Position numbers and translations under genes: made by a program. This document shows positions 20,875 through 22,605 of a stretch of 22,605 bases of DNA, piece after piece (position 1 is the first letter of the stretch; each line of letters starts with the position of its first letter). Origin of the DNA: JASFUX01 sp050050115 (lineage in GTDB: Bacteria > Pseudomonadota > Alphaproteobacteria > Caulobacterales > Maricaulaceae). Location: NCBI GenBank assembly GCA_050050115.1, contig JASFUX010000020.1, positions 1 through 22,605 of the forward strand. The letters are read 5' to 3'. A model generated the notes under the pieces. That model did no database searches. It was not told where the DNA came from and worked only from the letters and a program-made list of their open reading frames with translations.

Positions 20875-22605
20875 ATGCTGGGTCGACTTAGAACGCTTGC
20901 CGTGCTCGCGGCGCTGGCGATTGCGGCCGCGGCCGCGGGGCTGACCGCCCTGCCGCCGCTCGACCGCGACGAGGCGCGTTTCGCCCAGGCCTCCACGCAG
21001 ATGGCCGAAAGCGGAGACTATCTGCGGATCTATTTCCAGGACGAGCAGCGCAACAAGAAGCCCGCCGGCATCTATTGGCTGCAGGCCGCCTCAGTGCAGA
21101 TGTTTTCCGATCCTGAGGCGCGTGCGATCTGGGCCTATCGCCTGCCCTCGGTCCTGGGGCTGGTGATCACCGTGATCGCCGCCTACGCGGCCGGCTGCAT
21201 CCTTCTGGGCCGAAGGGCCGCCTTCGCGGGCGCCGCGCTCCTTGCGGTCGGCGTTCTGGCCGGGACCGAGGCGGGGATCGCCAAGACGGACATGATGCTC
21301 ACCGCCTGCGTGACCGTCGCCATGGCGGCGCTGGCCGCGCTCTATGAGGGGCGAAGTCGCTGGTACGGGGTTCTCTTCTGGTTCGCGATCGCCTGCGGCG
21401 TGCTGATCAAAGGACCAATCGCGCCGATGGTCGCCGGGCTGTCGATCCTTGCGCTCGTCGCTGTCGACCGGCGGCTGCGCTGGCTGTCGCCAGTGCTGTT
21501 CTGGCCGGGGCTCCTCCTCGCCATAACGATGATCGGCGGCTGGCTCTATTCCATTCAAGTCGCGACCGACGGCGCCTTCCTGCGCGAAGCGCTGCTCGAG
21601 GACCTCGGTCCCAAGCTGGTCTCCGCGCATGAGAGCCACAACGGCTGGATCGGCTATCACGCCACCTTCCTGGCGTTCTTGATCTTTCCCGGCACGCTGT
21701 TCCTCGTCCCCGGCCTGGGGCTACTCGTCAACGCCTTCGTCAAGCCGTTCGCCGACCGCGAGGCGGCCGGCCTCAGGTTCCTCGGCGCCTGGGCGATCCC
21801 GTCCTGGATCGTCTTCGAGCTGCTGCCGACCAAGCTGATCCACTACGTGCTGCCGCTCTACCCGGCGCTGGCGCTGATCGCAGGCGCCGCGGTGAGCGCC
21901 ATCGCGCTCCGACGCATCCCGGTGCTCGCACATCTGATCTCGGTCGCCCTGTTCGCGGCCGTCGGCGGGGTTTACGCCTTCGTCCTGCTGATCGCGCCGC
22001 GGCTCCTCGGCGCCAGCGCGCCGCCAGAGGTCGACGAGTCGCGGATCCTGGAGTTCCTCTACGAGACGATCGATCTCTTACGCCCCGAGGTTCAGATCGG
22101 CCTCGCCGCCGTCGCCGGACTTCTGCTGATCGCGCCGATCGTTCTCTGGCGCGCGCCACGCGCGGTGCTGCTCATCGCCGTCGCCGCAGGACTCGCCTGG
22201 CACTGGAGCGCGCGCTACGTCGTCGCCCCGTCGATCGAGCCGTTGTGGATCAGCGCCAACGTCTCCGAGCGGCTCGAGGCCTACAGCCTGCATCCGCGCG
22301 TCTCGCCGAACGCCAAGCCGCCGCTGGTCTCGGTCGGCTACAATGAGCCCAGCTTGATCTTCCTCACCGACACCGACACGGTGCTCACTGACGCCGTCGA
22401 GGCCGCGCGCTTGGCGGGCGCGGAGGCGGGCCGGGCGACCCTGGTCGAAGCCCGCGACCGACCGGCCTTCGAAGCCGAACTTGCAGCCATCGGCGCAGGA
22501 GCGGTGATCGTCGGCGAGGTGCGCGGGCTCAACTATTCGCGCGGCGATCAGGTGTTCATCACCATCTATAGAAGGTGGCAGCGCGCTCGCGAGCGCCTCG
22601 ACCCC
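20875..22605 (+). CDS. ArnT/PMT-like (GT39/GT83-type) membrane glycosyltransferase, 3' end beyond window
   Basis: An integral membrane glycosyltransferase using a polyprenyl-phosphate sugar donor in the periplasm. The frame is open from ATG 20875 to the right edge (577 codons) with no stop, so the C-terminus is missing. Typical features are the first-loop acidic motif LDRDEARFAQASTQM (Asp30, Asp32, Glu33), then NKKPAGIYWLQ at 60-70, AGIAKTDMMLTACV and CGVLIKGPIAP. Many hydrophobic helices follow up to about residue 440, then a soluble C-terminal portion. These match the ArnT/dolichyl-phosphate-mannose-protein mannosyltransferase superfamily. Real ArnT proteins are about 550 aa, so little should be missing. 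It is divergent from the GT2 gene that may supply its donor. The acceptor (lipid A, protein or other glycan) cannot be told; no arn sugar-synthesis genes are present. Confidence 0.9.
   Translation, partial: MLGRLRTLAVLAALAIAAAAAGLTALPPLDRDEARFAQASTQMAESGDYLRIYFQDEQRNKKPAGIYWLQAASVQMFSDPEARAIWAYRLPSVLGLVITVIAAYAAGCILLGRRAAFAGAALLAVGVLAGTEAGIAKTDMMLTACVTVAMAALAALYEGRSRWYGVLFWFAIACGVLIKGPIAPMVAGLSILALVAVDRRLRWLSPVLFWPGLLLAITMIGGWLYSIQVATDGAFLREALLEDLGPKLVSAHESHNGWIGYHATFLAFLIFPGTLFLVPGLGLLVNAFVKPFADREAAGLRFLGAWAIPSWIVFELLPTKLIHYVLPLYPALALIAGAAVSAIALRRIPVLAHLISVALFAAVGGVYAFVLLIAPRLLGASAPPEVDESRILEFLYETIDLLRPEVQIGLAAVAGLLLIAPIVLWRAPRAVLLIAVAAGLAWHWSARYVVAPSIEPLWISANVSERLEAYSLHPRVSPNAKPPLVSVGYNEPSLIFLTDTDTVLTDAVEAARLAGAEAGRATLVEARDRPAFEAELAAIGAGAVIVGEVRGLNYSRGDQVFITIYRRWQRARERLDP

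Noticed and set aside
1..22605. Mobile elements, CRISPR arrays, tRNA/rRNA genes, anti-phage systems
   Set aside because: No transposase, integrase, spaced direct repeats, RNA gene signature or defence-gene motif was found. The CPBP protease alone, despite the Abi name, is not evidence of a defence system.

Overview
This window is high-GC bacterial chromosomal DNA with densely packed genes and strong third-position G/C bias. It looks alphaproteobacterial. The pointers are a PhaR-type polyhydroxybutyrate (PHB) regulator beside phaA and phaB, a methyltransferase divergent from gloB and followed by hisC and tyrA, a hybrid histidine kinase, and an ECF sigma factor next to small membrane proteins. 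The Caulobacterales/Hyphomonadaceae/Parvularculales part of the class is my best guess from gene content, not a demonstrated placement. I saw no rRNA, tRNA, CRISPR array, insertion sequence, phage gene or replication origin.

Layout. (1) 3-1682: a PAS/HisKA/HATPase/REC hybrid kinase, cut off at its N-terminus by the window edge. (2) 1690-4626, minus strand: methyltransferase, hisC and tyrA; hisC and tyrA overlap at GTGA. (3) 4727-5925, plus strand: gloB and a cupin gene, joined at TGATG. (4) 5941-10750: the PHB region, with an exported unknown protein, phaB, an exported NTF2-like protein on the opposite strand, phaA, then divergent phaR and a small unknown gene. (5) 10800-14005: a four-helix membrane protein, an exported lipoprotein esterase of the LpqC/PHB-depolymerase-like family, and a TetR repressor divergent from a CPBP (CAAX-type) membrane protease. 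(6) 14217-16763: a membrane-anchored PQQ-dependent dehydrogenase. (7) 16975-19948: four overlapping genes, namely an exported type-B carboxylesterase, a three-helix membrane protein, an ECF sigma factor and a probable membrane anti-sigma factor. (8) 19980-22605: a family-2 glycosyltransferase divergent from an ArnT/GT39-like membrane glycosyltransferase that runs off the right edge.

How they work together. HisC and TyrA make histidine and tyrosine; HisC-type enzymes can also serve the aromatic branch. GloB finishes glutathione-dependent methylglyoxal removal. PhaA and PhaB turn two acetyl-CoA into 3-hydroxybutyryl-CoA for PHB, and PhaR represses granule genes. The phaA-phaR gap holds a textbook-like CTGC-N3-GCAG site in a TGC-rich cluster. 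TetR probably represses itself and the CPBP protease through two near-identical palindromes 22 bp apart. The sigma/anti-sigma pair probably responds to an envelope signal, with the upstream esterase and membrane protein in the same transcript.

No stretch without a gene exceeds 300 bases. The longest are 9370-9649 (PhaR sites and a palindrome), 11280-11549 (a divergent promoter region with no recognisable element), 14006-14216 (a candidate promoter) and 16764-16974 (a weak hairpin). I found no clearly new defence or mobile system. The best candidates for something undescribed are the coupled esterase/membrane protein/ECF/anti-sigma operon and the secreted NTF2-like gene lodged between phaA and phaB.
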